Source: Filosporella fistucella
Taxonomy: Eukaryota > Ascomycota > Leotiomycetes > Helotiales
Direction: 5' to 3'
DNA length: 64,000 nt
NCBI GenBank assembly: GCA_030077755.1
Contig: JAQJZZ010000018.1
Location: 1,116,001-1,180,000 of the forward strand
How positions within the stretch are numbered: the first letter of the stretch is position 1; every line of letters begins with the position of its first letter. Shown piece by piece: positions 22,192 through 32,439 of the stretch. The notes beneath the pieces were generated by a model. That model made no database searches. It worked only from the letters and a program-made list of their open reading frames with translations, and was not told the origin of the DNA. Both the position numbers and the translations under genes were made by a program.

Positions 22192-23653
22192 ATGTATCTC
22201 CGCAACTCGCTCGTCTTTTTGGCTTGCATTCTGCCGTGGTCTCATGCATACATCGACTTCGATTTGGCACCTCGGTCAAGCTATCTGCTGAGTCTTTATT
22301 CATCGTCAGGCCAGCTATTGGTGAAACCTCTCACCAACCCATCGTTCGTCACGTTTGCTACAGATGACAGCACAAAATCTGTGACTCCCGTAGAGAAGAA
22401 CCAGGAATCTGCGACTGAAAAGTCTGAAGATGCAAATATTAGGACACAGGACACCACCCCGTGCCCTGAGCAGGAAAATCTAGAGTGCGAAGATTGTGGT
22501 GGCCAGAGATACGATAGAGAAGAGGGTCTCTACCGCTGTTTAGGAGTAGGAAATTACTCTCTTCTCTCCCCTCTTACATTATGAGCGCTAAATAGGGAGT
22601 AGATAAAAGAGGATCTCTTCAAATGGAAAGATTGCTTCTGTCTGGGCAACTCACCAAATCGAGACTTGCCGTATGAGCCTCAGGGTGCAACACTCGAGGA
22701 GATTAGAGAAGCATTTGATAATCTGCCTGAATGGGAACATAGTAGTTTCGCTAAGAGTCCTACTGGTTAGTACTCTGGAGTTTACAATCGGGCTCGCTGG
22801 AGAGGCACTCCGTGGAGAAGAACGTAGCTTTGATATTGAATAAATCGGAAGAGCCAGCGCGAGAGCAGCAAGGACTTTACGCAAAAGGATTACAGAACTG
22901 TGTCAGCTCGTTCCATAAGTATTCGTTCGCCGCCGGTCAGCTCAAGCATGCTACAACCCAAATACGGAAACGATTGGATTTTTCATTTCGATTTTTCGGG
23001 TACCAATGGCGATTGTAGGATGTCTTGTACAGACCCGTATCACGGCGTTTCCCCATCTTATAAGTAGCTTTCTGCCCTTCTGAATCCGAGTCTGCAGTTC
23101 TGGTGTTTTATGCTAGTTAGAAACATCATGCCAACATCAGGTCACATCAACGTTGGCTGTGGCACCTACAATTTCGCAATCTCACCCCCTGACCCTGACG
23201 AGACCATTTGTGCCATTTTGCCCAGCTTCTACGAACTTCGTCCCGCGACAACTTTCACCGTTGATAACGCCAATGATGCAATTAGCAAAATCTGTCCTGA
23301 TAAGAAAGCCCTCGTTTCCAATCGTATGGTCGCCGAACCATTTGTCCACAATATTTTTACGGGAGACACCTACATATCCTTTCCGCTACTACAAATACGG
23401 CTCAACCGTGATCAAAATCTTCGCTGCATTTGCAGACACAGTTGGTGTTTCCTCTGCTGATTGTCAGCCCGATAAATAGTTCACGGTAAACACCTCTGAA
23501 GCTATCTGTATGCCGGCTCTGGGCAAAGTTTTGAGTAGATGTGATCAGGATACGCAGACTTTGAAGAAAGGGGGATCCACAACGGGGCACGATGGAGCGA
23601 ATGGTTGTGTTATTTGGCAGATTTTTGCATACACAGATACGAACGCATCCTAG
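22192..23653 (+). pseudogene. Broken secreted Cys-containing protein gene (killer-toxin-like chitinase tail family)
   Basis: ATG 22192 gives a signal-peptide-like start and 118 codons. A plausible intron (22546-22602) follows, then about 55 codons. After that the family-like sequence continues only by changing frame: near 22767, near 22980 and near 23385. A TAG at 23477-23479 interrupts the last segment, which ends at TAG 23651-23653. Landmarks such as FSGTNGDC, VGCGTY and a final CDQDT...GG...W segment resemble the region found C-terminal to the catalytic domain in large fungal GH18 chitinases of the killer-toxin-like type and in related small secreted proteins. No glycosidase motif is present here. 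With three frame changes and a nonsense codon this is almost certainly inactive. Family attribution is from memory of motif style and is tentative. Confidence 0.55.
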
Positions 23654-23895
23654 TATAAAGCAGTAAATGAGAATATCACCAAGGACTAAGTTTTGGGAAG
23701 AGTCTTTCCAGCATGGTAGTATGGTGAGAGCTCGGACTGACCGACGAAAGTACCTCTTCGCTCTAAAGCAATATAAGCCTCAAGGTATATCGAATTGTGG
23801 AATCCAGATATCTCTACTCTGAAAGTTGTATTGGTGGCGCAGTCCATGATCTTATATCACATGGTGGGCATTTTCAGTCGGGGCTATTGTCTGCA

Positions 23896-24741
23896 TCATT
23901 TCTCGTCTCTAATCCTTCCGACAACATGGAAGATACCAAATCCCTCCATATCACACGTCTCAACTCCGTCGCCATCCATCAATAGCTCACTAGGCTCAGC
24001 TAGGTTGGCCTCCAACGCATCTTTCGCCCCAGCTGTTGTCGCACCCATAGTCTTCCACATAACCTTCCATCTGTTTCCTTCTTCAAGATACGATTCACCC
24101 ATGTCCTTTGAGGAGAAGAGACTGAATTTGATTTTGCGATACTGAATAGCGTATATCTGCTCGCCTTCTGCTACAAACCCAGTCTCGATGTGCTTCGAGC
24201 TGCGATACTCTGCTAGTAGCTTCAAGTCGCCGGTTCCCGGGTTAAACGCCCCAGCAGCTTTAGTAAGTGGCACATCAACGCTGGCTTTGACGTCTTTCAC
24301 ATCGCTGCCTTCAAGCTCCATACTAGCTTCCGTCAAAGTTTGAATTGCGGTTATCATGTAGACGCCCTTGCGCTTCTTGTATGCGTTCTCGAACCATGTT
24401 CGGGCGGTCTTATCCTTGCACATCGCTGCAAACTTTGCATCTACATTGTCAAGATAATAGGTGATGCAGACAGTGTTGGAAATCTTTGTATCCAGGTCCT
24501 CGGCGTTCTCGAATACGAGGGAAGCGATCGAGGCGAGGACTGCCTCCAGCTTCGTGTTTTTACTCTTGCTTCTAAGAGCGTGGAAGTCGCGGCTAGCCAC
24601 TGAGTAGACATCTCCCTTGAGGAAGCGGCGCTTGGATGTTGGGTAGTAGGAGAATTGTGGCATTTCTACACTCGTAACAAGCCGGCCTAGTTGGACACCT
24701 TCTCGTGGGAACAGGTGACTGTGTACGGTGAGAGGCGCCAT
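23896..24741 (-). CDS. Gasdermin-like pore-forming cell-death protein, 281 residues
   Basis: A single-exon frame from ATG 24741 to TGA 23896. The protein matches what I know of the fungal gasdermin family (RCD-1, HET-Q1) in length, lack of introns and landmark motifs: FPREGVQLGRLVTS at residues 11-24, a YYLDN turn near 95-99, TARTWFENA at 112-120, VYMITAIQT at 127-135, and VAEGEQIYAIQYRKIKF at 190-206. In that family the N-terminal domain of about 230 residues oligomerises into plasma-membrane pores after removal of a C-terminal tail of about 5 kDa. Here the core would end near residue 230 (RWKVMWKT), leaving an acidic tail of about 50 residues, as in HET-Q1. The gene is divergent from a CHAT-protease gene, the kind of partner expected to cleave it. 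Family call is by motif resemblance, not by a search. The gene appears intact, with no sign of RIP. Confidence 0.78.
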   Translation of the reverse strand: MAPLTVHSHLFPREGVQLGRLVTSVEMPQFSYYPTSKRRFLKGDVYSVASRDFHALRSKSKNTKLEAVLASIASLVFENAEDLDTKISNTVCITYYLDNVDAKFAAMCKDKTARTWFENAYKKRKGVYMITAIQTLTEASMELEGSDVKDVKASVDVPLTKAAGAFNPGTGDLKLLAEYRSSKHIETGFVAEGEQIYAIQYRKIKFSLFSSKDMGESYLEEGNRWKVMWKTMGATTAGAKDALEANLAEPSELLMDGDGVETCDMEGFGIFHVVGRIRDEK

Positions 24742-25401
24742 ATTGAGAATTAGTCAAATGGTAGAAAGTTGGCTGATAAATCTACGATCGACCAAAATCT
24801 TGAGATTAGATGTTGTTATAATACTAGCTCGGACGAGATGGAGGCAACAGGCAGATCGTGATCAGTGGTGTGATATATTTGCGGCTTTGTTGTGGCGAGC
24901 TTCACAAACCAGTGACAATGTTTCTCGTACTAGGTATCATGAGAGTTCTCGGGTCGCTCCGCCTGCTCAGTTCCGCCTTCAAATGCCCTTGCCCCCCTCG
25001 CTTGCTTAACCATACCAGATGTCAAAAAGTGGTTGGTGTGGTAGCACTGAGATGCTACTGGTTTACTGGGAGCATATGTTTCACAACGTGCATGAAAGCC
25101 TTGCCAGCAGGATATGAATTTCCGCATTTAAGGCTTAAGTTGTGCTCCGACCATATAAGAATCGTCGTGGAGGAGTTGTCTTCAAGGCATTTTGAGAAGA
25201 AGCCTCCCAAGTGCGCAACATACTGTAGGGAGAATTACATTCTTTGAGGCCATATCTGGAACTGACTGGATTGAGAACCCAACTTATCAGGACGCCCCAT
25301 AATATCTTTGCAACCATTTACCACGGCATTTGCACTTGTTGGGGATTCGAATTGCTGTATTGGCCACCTCGGTCACGGTGGTGACGCTTGGACGTTTTGA
25401 G
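24742..25401. promoter_or_regulatory. Shared divergent promoter of gasdermin-like and CHAT genes
   Basis: About 660 bases separate the two divergent ATGs (24741 on minus, 25402 on plus). No other gene fits here. The head-to-head arrangement suggests co-regulation. TGTTATAATACTAG near 24813-24826 is the most TATA-like element, but I cannot assign transcription starts. Confidence 0.45.
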
Positions 25402-28400
25402 ATGGCTTTGAGCTCTGCTAATATCAACGTCTCTGGCTTGGAGGCATTTGGAGGACCTGCTGAGCTTGACACATACATCACGGTGCTAGATACCCTACTT
25501 ACAAGAGTACATTTGCGAGTTGTGGATGACTATATACTGGTCTGCAAGATCTATGATCAGATAGCCAGACTTTCTCTGCGGAAATGGCACCTGACGGAGG
25601 ATCAGAGCGATCATGATATGGCAACGCGGGCCTTGTATAATCGACAAAATCATGCTAAGGTCATGATGAACCTAGCCGGGGATCTATCAGACCAGTTTGA
25701 GTGTCGCGAGCCCGAAGATGAAGACACAGAAAGTATTGATGACGCTGTCAAAATATGCCATGAAAGTATTCGCATCCTGGGAAATGATGCAGCGGCCATG
25801 AATAGTTTTTCGACCATTCTTTTGACTCGATTCGAAGCGCTAGACGATCCCGCGAACTTGGAATTGGCCACAAACATGGCTGAACAAGCCTGGAAAACCG
25901 ATTCGCAAGGACCATCCACTGCTGTCTATGGATTGAATTACGCAAATTGCCTCCGTCTCCTGTATGAGGGAAATCATCAAAATGAATACATGGCTAAAGC
26001 GATAGAGTTACTTCTGGCAGCGAAAGAAAGTGCGACCACAAACCCTGGTCTACCCACTAATAAGATACTTGCCAATCTAGCACAGGTATTGCATATGCGT
26101 TACGAAGCGCTCGGCGCTGGGCCCGATCTCCACGATGCTATCTCTTACAGCTTGACAGCCCTGGAGCTTTCAAAGAAAGAGCAAGACGATTCGTACCCGG
26201 TAATCGCCAGCAATCTTGCAGGTTATCTTCACTCGTATTATCAAGCTGAACCTAGCGAGGAGAATCTTGCTAATGCTATGTGCATTGCCAGAGATGCTTT
26301 GAAGGCCAATGAAAACAATCCTTCTCAAAAAGTCAACTGCTTGTACAACCTTGCGAGCATGCTGGAAGATGAAGCGAGGCTGCCTCGAGATGATGCATCT
26401 ACCGAGGACCGAATAGCGGCCTTGAACGAAGGAATCTCACTGATAGATGCACCAGGGCAGATAGGAAATCACGACAAAGGATTGGCAGCGAAATGTATGA
26501 ATCTCTTGAGCCGACTCATCAAGCTGCGCTATGAGTTATCAGGCTATAAAGATGTCAAAGAAGTGGCAAATGCAATAACTAAGGCTAAGGCCGCGGTAGA
26601 ATTGTGCAACGAGCGGTCAAATCTGAAAGGGGACTGTTTGGTGCAACTTGGAGATGTGCTCCAACTGAAGTACGAGAAAGATAAGACGGACGACAACTTC
26701 AAAGCAGCCATGTCCGCATTCCATGACTGTGCTCAGATGCAAGATGCTGGGAGACTGATGCGGATTGCTTCCCTTCACAGGGCAGCACTTTTATACACAA
26801 AACGAGAGGAATGGGACAGCGCGGCTACAGGCGCCGAAAAAGCGGTCAACATGCTACCCGATCTCGCCTTCGAGGCTCCTCCAGGTGATGATCAGCAAAA
26901 CGCGTTGAAGGGACTTTCGGGATTATCAGGACTCGCGGCATCTCTGGCGCTCAAGGCTGGCTGGACAGCAGGCAGAGCATTCCAGCTTCTCGAGGCGGGT
27001 CGTGGGATCACATCTATGCGGATCAGCAATTGTAGCCGGACGTTCAATCTCGATCAGGGTGGCCAGACGCTGCTTGAAACTTACGAAAGCCTCCGAAAAG
27101 AATTGGAAACACGACTGACATCTGGCTGGCTGGATATCGGCTACTCTGCCTCTGTCACAAGCGAAATCTCAAAGCGTGCGAAGAATTTTGAGGATGCCAG
27201 GCGACTGCAGGAGAAGCTTCGCGCCGGCTACGGCATCGACTTGGATCCGCGCCTGTCTGAGGAAGACATCATCAATTCAGCGTTACAGGCACCAATTGTC
27301 GCATTTGTGGTCAACGATATACAAAGTGTTGCCTTGATTGCCACAAAATCTGGGATTGACCAAGTGCCATTGCCAGGCCTAGATCTTGCAAGTTGTACCA
27401 AAAATTATATCACGATGCAGCTCCCAGTTACTGGCGCTCTCCGAACCCTTGACTTCGATTCAGCTTACGCAATCAATAAGGATGTGAAAAGTGTGCTAGT
27501 CTGGCTCTGGAATATGGCCGTCAAGCCCGTACTTCAGCACCTTGGATTTCATCGCGTTGAGCGAGTGCAAAACATCTCATCACTGAAATCAACAGATGGG
27601 CTGCCCAGAATCCACTGGATCACATCGGGATTACTGGGCATGATGCCTATCCACGCGGCAGGGAACCATGAATATTCATCGACAGAAAATACCTTGAGCC
27701 ACGTCGTGTCGAGCTACACAGCTACTGTTGTCTCTCTAAGACAGTCAGTTCGCAACGCCACATTTGGACCATTGGCGAGACAGAATCGGGCCTCTGACAT
27801 ACTCAGAGCTGGCATTATTGCAATGCCCACAACACCAGGTGAGGAGTGGCTCGATTTCGATTCTGAGACTGTGCCGAATCATCTAGCCGCCATCAAGCAG
27901 TTTGTCCCAGACAAGCATAATCGAATTCGCCTCGAAAATCCGTCCAGCAGTGCAGCACTTGAAATCCTTGACAAGACAAATATTGTTCATTTCGTCTGCC
28001 ATGCCATTTCGCAGCGAAATCCGTTAAATAGCAGTTTTGTTCTATGCCGACCAGTCGAGCAAAGCAGTGACGGAGACACTGAAAGCCATAACGCCTCAAC
28101 ACCCGTTGATCTCATGCTAGACCCGCTTACCGTGCGCCAGCTCGCATCTCATACCTCGGCTGCGCCACCTGCACGTGTTTTGGCATTCCTTGCAGCGTGC
28201 CAAACAGCTGATATAGGCACCGAGAAAGGGTTGGCAGACGAGAACATCCACCTTGCAGGTGTGCTACAGCTGCTTGGCTTCACAAATGTGATAGGCACTT
28301 TGTGGGAATTGAATGAGGTAGCAGCGGTCGATTTCGCGTTCAAATTCTACTCGGCACTGGCACGGCGGTTTGAAGGCAGCGAGAGTGAGAAAGAAGAGGA

Positions 28401-28506
28401 CACGGATATTGTGGCAAGAGCGGCGCACGATGCAATGCTAGAATTGCGGGCAACTGATCCTGATGATGTAGTGACATGGGCTCCACTGGTATGTTTTGGA
28501 GCATGA
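25402..28506 (+). CDS. TPR-like repeat protein with C-terminal CHAT (caspase-like) protease domain
   Basis: ATG 25402 is the first in-frame ATG of an open frame that begins earlier, and gives 1034 residues without introns. Residues of about 75-570 are all-helical repeats of TPR type, with recurring patterns such as LxxALxxRYExxG, DAISYSLTALELS and NLAxxLHxxY. The C-terminal third is a CHAT domain (PF12770, clan CD, related to caspases and separase). Its catalytic His is His867 in HFVCHA and its catalytic Cys is Cys933 in LAACQTA. It also has IHWITSGLLGMMPIHAAG near 736-753, GFTNVIGTLWEL, and a terminal WAPLVCFGA. Both catalytic residues are present, so the protease is probably active. The repeats likely sense a signal and the CHAT domain cleaves a partner; the divergent gasdermin-like protein is the obvious candidate. 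An upstream exon cannot be excluded. Confidence 0.9.
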   Translation: MALSSANINVSGLEAFGGPAELDTYITVLDTLLTRVHLRVVDDYILVCKIYDQIARLSLRKWHLTEDQSDHDMATRALYNRQNHAKVMMNLAGDLSDQFECREPEDEDTESIDDAVKICHESIRILGNDAAAMNSFSTILLTRFEALDDPANLELATNMAEQAWKTDSQGPSTAVYGLNYANCLRLLYEGNHQNEYMAKAIELLLAAKESATTNPGLPTNKILANLAQVLHMRYEALGAGPDLHDAISYSLTALELSKKEQDDSYPVIASNLAGYLHSYYQAEPSEENLANAMCIARDALKANENNPSQKVNCLYNLASMLEDEARLPRDDASTEDRIAALNEGISLIDAPGQIGNHDKGLAAKCMNLLSRLIKLRYELSGYKDVKEVANAITKAKAAVELCNERSNLKGDCLVQLGDVLQLKYEKDKTDDNFKAAMSAFHDCAQMQDAGRLMRIASLHRAALLYTKREEWDSAATGAEKAVNMLPDLAFEAPPGDDQQNALKGLSGLSGLAASLALKAGWTAGRAFQLLEAGRGITSMRISNCSRTFNLDQGGQTLLETYESLRKELETRLTSGWLDIGYSASVTSEISKRAKNFEDARRLQEKLRAGYGIDLDPRLSEEDIINSALQAPIVAFVVNDIQSVALIATKSGIDQVPLPGLDLASCTKNYITMQLPVTGALRTLDFDSAYAINKDVKSVLVWLWNMAVKPVLQHLGFHRVERVQNISSLKSTDGLPRIHWITSGLLGMMPIHAAGNHEYSSTENTLSHVVSSYTATVVSLRQSVRNATFGPLARQNRASDILRAGIIAMPTTPGEEWLDFDSETVPNHLAAIKQFVPDKHNRIRLENPSSSAALEILDKTNIVHFVCHAISQRNPLNSSFVLCRPVEQSSDGDTESHNASTPVDLMLDPLTVRQLASHTSAAPPARVLAFLAACQTADIGTEKGLADENIHLAGVLQLLGFTNVIGTLWELNEVAAVDFAFKFYSALARRFEGSESEKEEDTDIVARAAHDAMLELRATDPDDVVTWAPLVCFGA

Positions 28507-30133
28507 TACACGAATTATGGCCAACAGAAAGATGAAGCAACAGAATGGAGATGATAGCGCCGTTCTCGCTTGAGACTGTTTTCTTTGCGGTGTAGTAGAT
28601 ATCTATGATCTGAGACGCGGTACAAGTCGAGGTTGACTCTGAAAGAAATTCTGGTGGAACTAACCCAGCACCCTGGAGGAAAGAATGATGTGAGATCTGT
28701 TGATTCTGCAAGCTATAGCGTGTAGAGGAAGTATCCTAACGTGTTCAACAGCCTAGGATAGTTTGAGTGGATGAGTGACATATATTGATGCAAGACTAGT
28801 AAGTGTGGCTCCAATAGATAATAGGGAGTGCTTGCTGTCACCCGGCCTCTCGCAACATATAATTTGTATCGAAACCTGTAAGCATTTGTGCATATCATGG
28901 CCAGGATCACTTGAACAAAATCCGAGAGCTGTCGATGTCATGACCGTCACCAGTCGCCGTGTCGAGATCTCAGCGCACAGGTTTGTGCTGACTAAGCGCA
29001 CCAATTACTCCCTGTTACTCCCCTGTTGTTACAACTACTCTACCTCTGTTGCTTCATTCGTGAGCTTCAGTGAGCTTCAGAATTCGTGAATGGGCTTTTC
29101 TCGGGATTCAATTTTGCGAGCTTTCTTAGACCTGTTTGGTATGTTCCTTTTATAAAGTTGCGAGGTCTGAGTGTAGATACGCCATAGCGTTCTTTCCTCC
29201 GTTGAACATATATAAAGTACATTATGAGAAGGTTTCTTCCGCACCCCCTCTTAGCCTATATGTCCATCATAATTCCTCATCTGAAGGTTTCAGCCATGCT
29301 CGTCGTCCCTCTATCCTTATCACTTCCCCACGTTCATCAGTACTTCTACAAAAATCCCTTCCACTTAAATTGTAGAGCTATTGGCTGCTTTTTCGAAGCT
29401 CCAACATCAAGACACTTTTCAAAGTATCTGACTTTAGCTCTAGATCGTGTATGGTGTTACTACGTAGTCCACTTGCCGTTCTTGGCTGCGAAGTTTTCCC
29501 AGTTTCAAGAGTCTTCGATTTTTATAGAATTCTACCACGTCACTATATCTCAAATGGTTCTACCCCCCAAATACCATACTAATCCGCCGACCTTTCCTAA
29601 TGGCATCTAGACATTCTGGTTACAGCGTGACCTTTAAGTCGTTTCACTAGGATCGCAAATAGATAAATCAGTGGCGAACAAACATACGTAGTAGACTATT
29701 GTTCACATTGTTGAGGCTAGTCAGAAGACACCGGTGACCAGATAGACGAAAATCCTGAGGTTCATCTCATGTAGCCACAACGCGCTTGGAAATTAAAACA
29801 CAAAGCTGATTCTATATTTGCAGAATTAAGTTTTGGGCATGAATATGTTCTGTCGTCTTGTCTTTTTATGCCTTTAGACGAACCAACAGGTTCATCGACT
29901 ATTGTGGATATGTCAACGGAGGTCTCAGTGGAAACCTTCCCTTGAAACCTTCTTTATATATGTTCATCATGCCACGATCTTCTGCAACAAAATCTACATC
30001 GCTCTCGTGATCCACCCTATTGTAATATACAACTTCACTCCTCTGTCATCCTGCAGGCTCCCACGTATACACCCGGTTCCCACGAACCTCTTCGTTTCCC
30101 ACACTCCCTAACTCGCTCCAGAGATGACTGACT
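28507..30133. other. Intergenic, no gene seen
   Basis: About 1.6 kb downstream of the CHAT gene. Only short frames on both strands, none with recognisable features. Confidence 0.45.
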
Positions 30134-30680
30134 TCACTTCTTTCCATCTTTCTTATCCTTTTCAATCTTCTCAAAATCATCACACGGATTGGCCGAATGC
30201 TTCTGCTCATGATTATCAAACTCCTTACCCGAGAACAGGCCCTTGCGGACTTTATGCTCGTTCTTCTCGGCCGCGATCGAATGCTTCTTCACTGTATCCC
30301 CGTGTCTATCCTCCACCTACTACTCGTTAGCACACGAAACCATCACACCATGTCGTGACTTTGCAATCTTGAGACGTTTGTGCCTCGACGGGCAGCTCAA
30401 GGGACGCGGAGCGCTATCGCGAGGCTGCATACTGGTTTGGGACGGTCGTCATCATACTCCCTCCCGGGCTTGTCCCCGGGCCTGGAGCGGAGCTTGACGG
30501 CGGCAACATCGGCTTGCGTGTTTACACCTGATACCTTCGTCGTGGACAACGTGCTGTATGCGTAAACGCCGGCTAGGGCTGTGATCACCCCTCCTGCGCT
30601 GTTAGGACGTACACGTTAGTGAGAGCGAGCTTTAAGAATAAGGGGCGAGGGATAAATTACACTTTCTGGGCCTGTGACAT
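30134..30680 (-). CDS. Small basic protein with one membrane segment, three exons (exon 1 join unresolved)
   Basis: Read on minus: a short exon from ATG 30680 (30663-30680), exon 2 (30433-30598) and exon 3 (30134-30316). Intron 30317-30432 (GTATGC donor, GTGCTAAC branch site) joins exons 2 and 3 in frame. Exon 2 encodes a hydrophobic segment (AGGVITALAGVYAYSTL) followed by a RPGDKPG linker. Exon 3 encodes a charged tail with KVRKGLFSGKEFDNHE, and the protein ends in a Lys/Asp-rich run. Small fungal proteins with one N-terminal membrane helix and a KVRxGxFSGKxF tail exist, often of mitochondrial or unknown role. The obvious donor after exon 1 (GTGTAA) puts exon 2 out of phase. So either exon 1 is misassigned, a one-base change has broken the gene, or the true start lies elsewhere. 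It borders an AT-rich decayed tract. Confidence 0.5.
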
Positions 30681-30996
30681 TATTAGATTTGGGGGATGTA
30701 GTAGAAAGAATTTAGATCGAGTGTAGTTGAAGAGATGATGTTTATTGCGAGGCACGAGGCGGGTTGACGTCATTACCCATATGTGTGAGAGCAGGGCAGC
30801 GAAAACAACTTTAAGTTTAGTGTACTATACTTTATTTATACATGGTTCTAATTGAAACATAAATTAAACGAGAATTGACGGATCCGTCTAGGGGTGGGTT
30901 TACTGCGTATAATTGGTGCATGCATGAGGCAGACTTGGCAGACCAGGCGTCATATTCAGCGATGCTTATATATGCTGCTTTAGGTATTGTTCTGAC

Positions 30997-31030
30997 ACAT
31001 ACGACTATAGACTGAGGAGAATGGGGGCTA
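30997..31030 (+). pseudogene. Truncated 5S rRNA fragment (5' end only)
   Basis: ACATACGAC followed by TATAGACTGAGGAGAA matches the first 26 or so bases of the complete 5S gene at 38537 with one substitution, then the similarity fades. The central and 3' parts are missing. It is probably a dispersed 5S pseudogene or a 5S-derived repeat end in AT-rich DNA. Confidence 0.55.
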
Positions 31031-32439
31031 TCTACTCAGTTTTTCGCACATTAGTATCAACAACCTCGAAAATACATATCAGGAGCTCGTATCTAAGATC
31101 GCGCTCGAGTTTCTCTCGCACATGATCTAGGGGCCCCATCCCGATTGTGAGAATCAGGAGCTTAGGTCTTAGATCATTTGCTTAACAATTATTTGAACAC
31201 GACTCGTTGCCATCGTACACTTAGAATGAGATATCGGATTCGTTGGATGGCAACCGGAAGTAACCATTCACAGCCGTCTTCATATTCAGAGCCTTGGCAC
31301 CAATGGAGGCAAGACTGTTCGTGGCATAGGTAGTAATGTAAACTTCAGCATCCATTATTGACGTTTCCAGAATCATTCCATTTAAGTAATAGGGCTATTG
31401 TTTTATTGAATATTAACGAAGACTACGTGAGAGCTAGTCTATACGGTTATAGACTAAGGAAATCTAGATCATGTATTCGACTTTTAATACATCAAAGTTT
31501 TGGAATAGCGATTCCTTAGGGGGTGGAAGTTTAGGGTAGAGTAGAATTAAAATCGCTAGATTTAAAGAAAAAAGCCGTATAGAAACAGCTTAGTAAATTA
31601 AAAAGGGAAATTAAATATAATTAAGTAGAAACTAAATAAAAAGAAAAGCATGGCTGATTTCAAGGTTAAAAAAAATATTAACTTAAACCTACTCTTAGGA
31701 TTCCCATTATTATTTATATAAGATATTACAAATTATTTTATATATCGCCTCGGCTTTAGGGATAAACTAAAAAATCGTAATAGACATCAAAGACATATAA
31801 AAGTATTTATCACGAGCTTGGAAATATACATGCGCTTGGGTTTTGTTGATTTATTCTGCTTCTTGTAGTGAGATAGAGAGAAGGATCCTTGAATGGATAT
31901 GCCCTTGAGCATTTGCTGTCTGCCTAGCGCCCTCTCAGCTGACTCTCTCTCACCACATCCTCTTCGCAAGGTTAAGCTACTCACATATAGCTAGAATCTA
32001 GTCCGCCGTTAAGGCCACCCCATCAGCCACGTTGCAAGGCTTATCAATATGGACAAGTCTAAAATGAATACAGAATCCAACGACTGTGAAGTGGGTATCT
32101 CATGCATTGCATGGAGTTTAGACAATAGCGATCGTTATTCTAAATTTCCCATCTCGAAGATTTGCTGCTGACTTCAAATATGAATCCTCATCCATCTAAA
32201 TCAGACTAACTCGTTCAAATGTATTTATTGAACATTGAAGTTGAGAAGGCACAATTGGAAGTAAGGCGAGGCCGGGTTATAGAGTGATGTTAAAGAACTA
32301 GAGTGTTACATTTAGAATCGAAAAATCCGACGTATCCGGGACAAAAGCGTAAGTAATATCATTCGTAGTATTAACGTTTGAGTAGCAGAGATTAAATTCA
32401 TAGTTGTTGATCGACCCCCCTTTATTATACTAGAACCGT

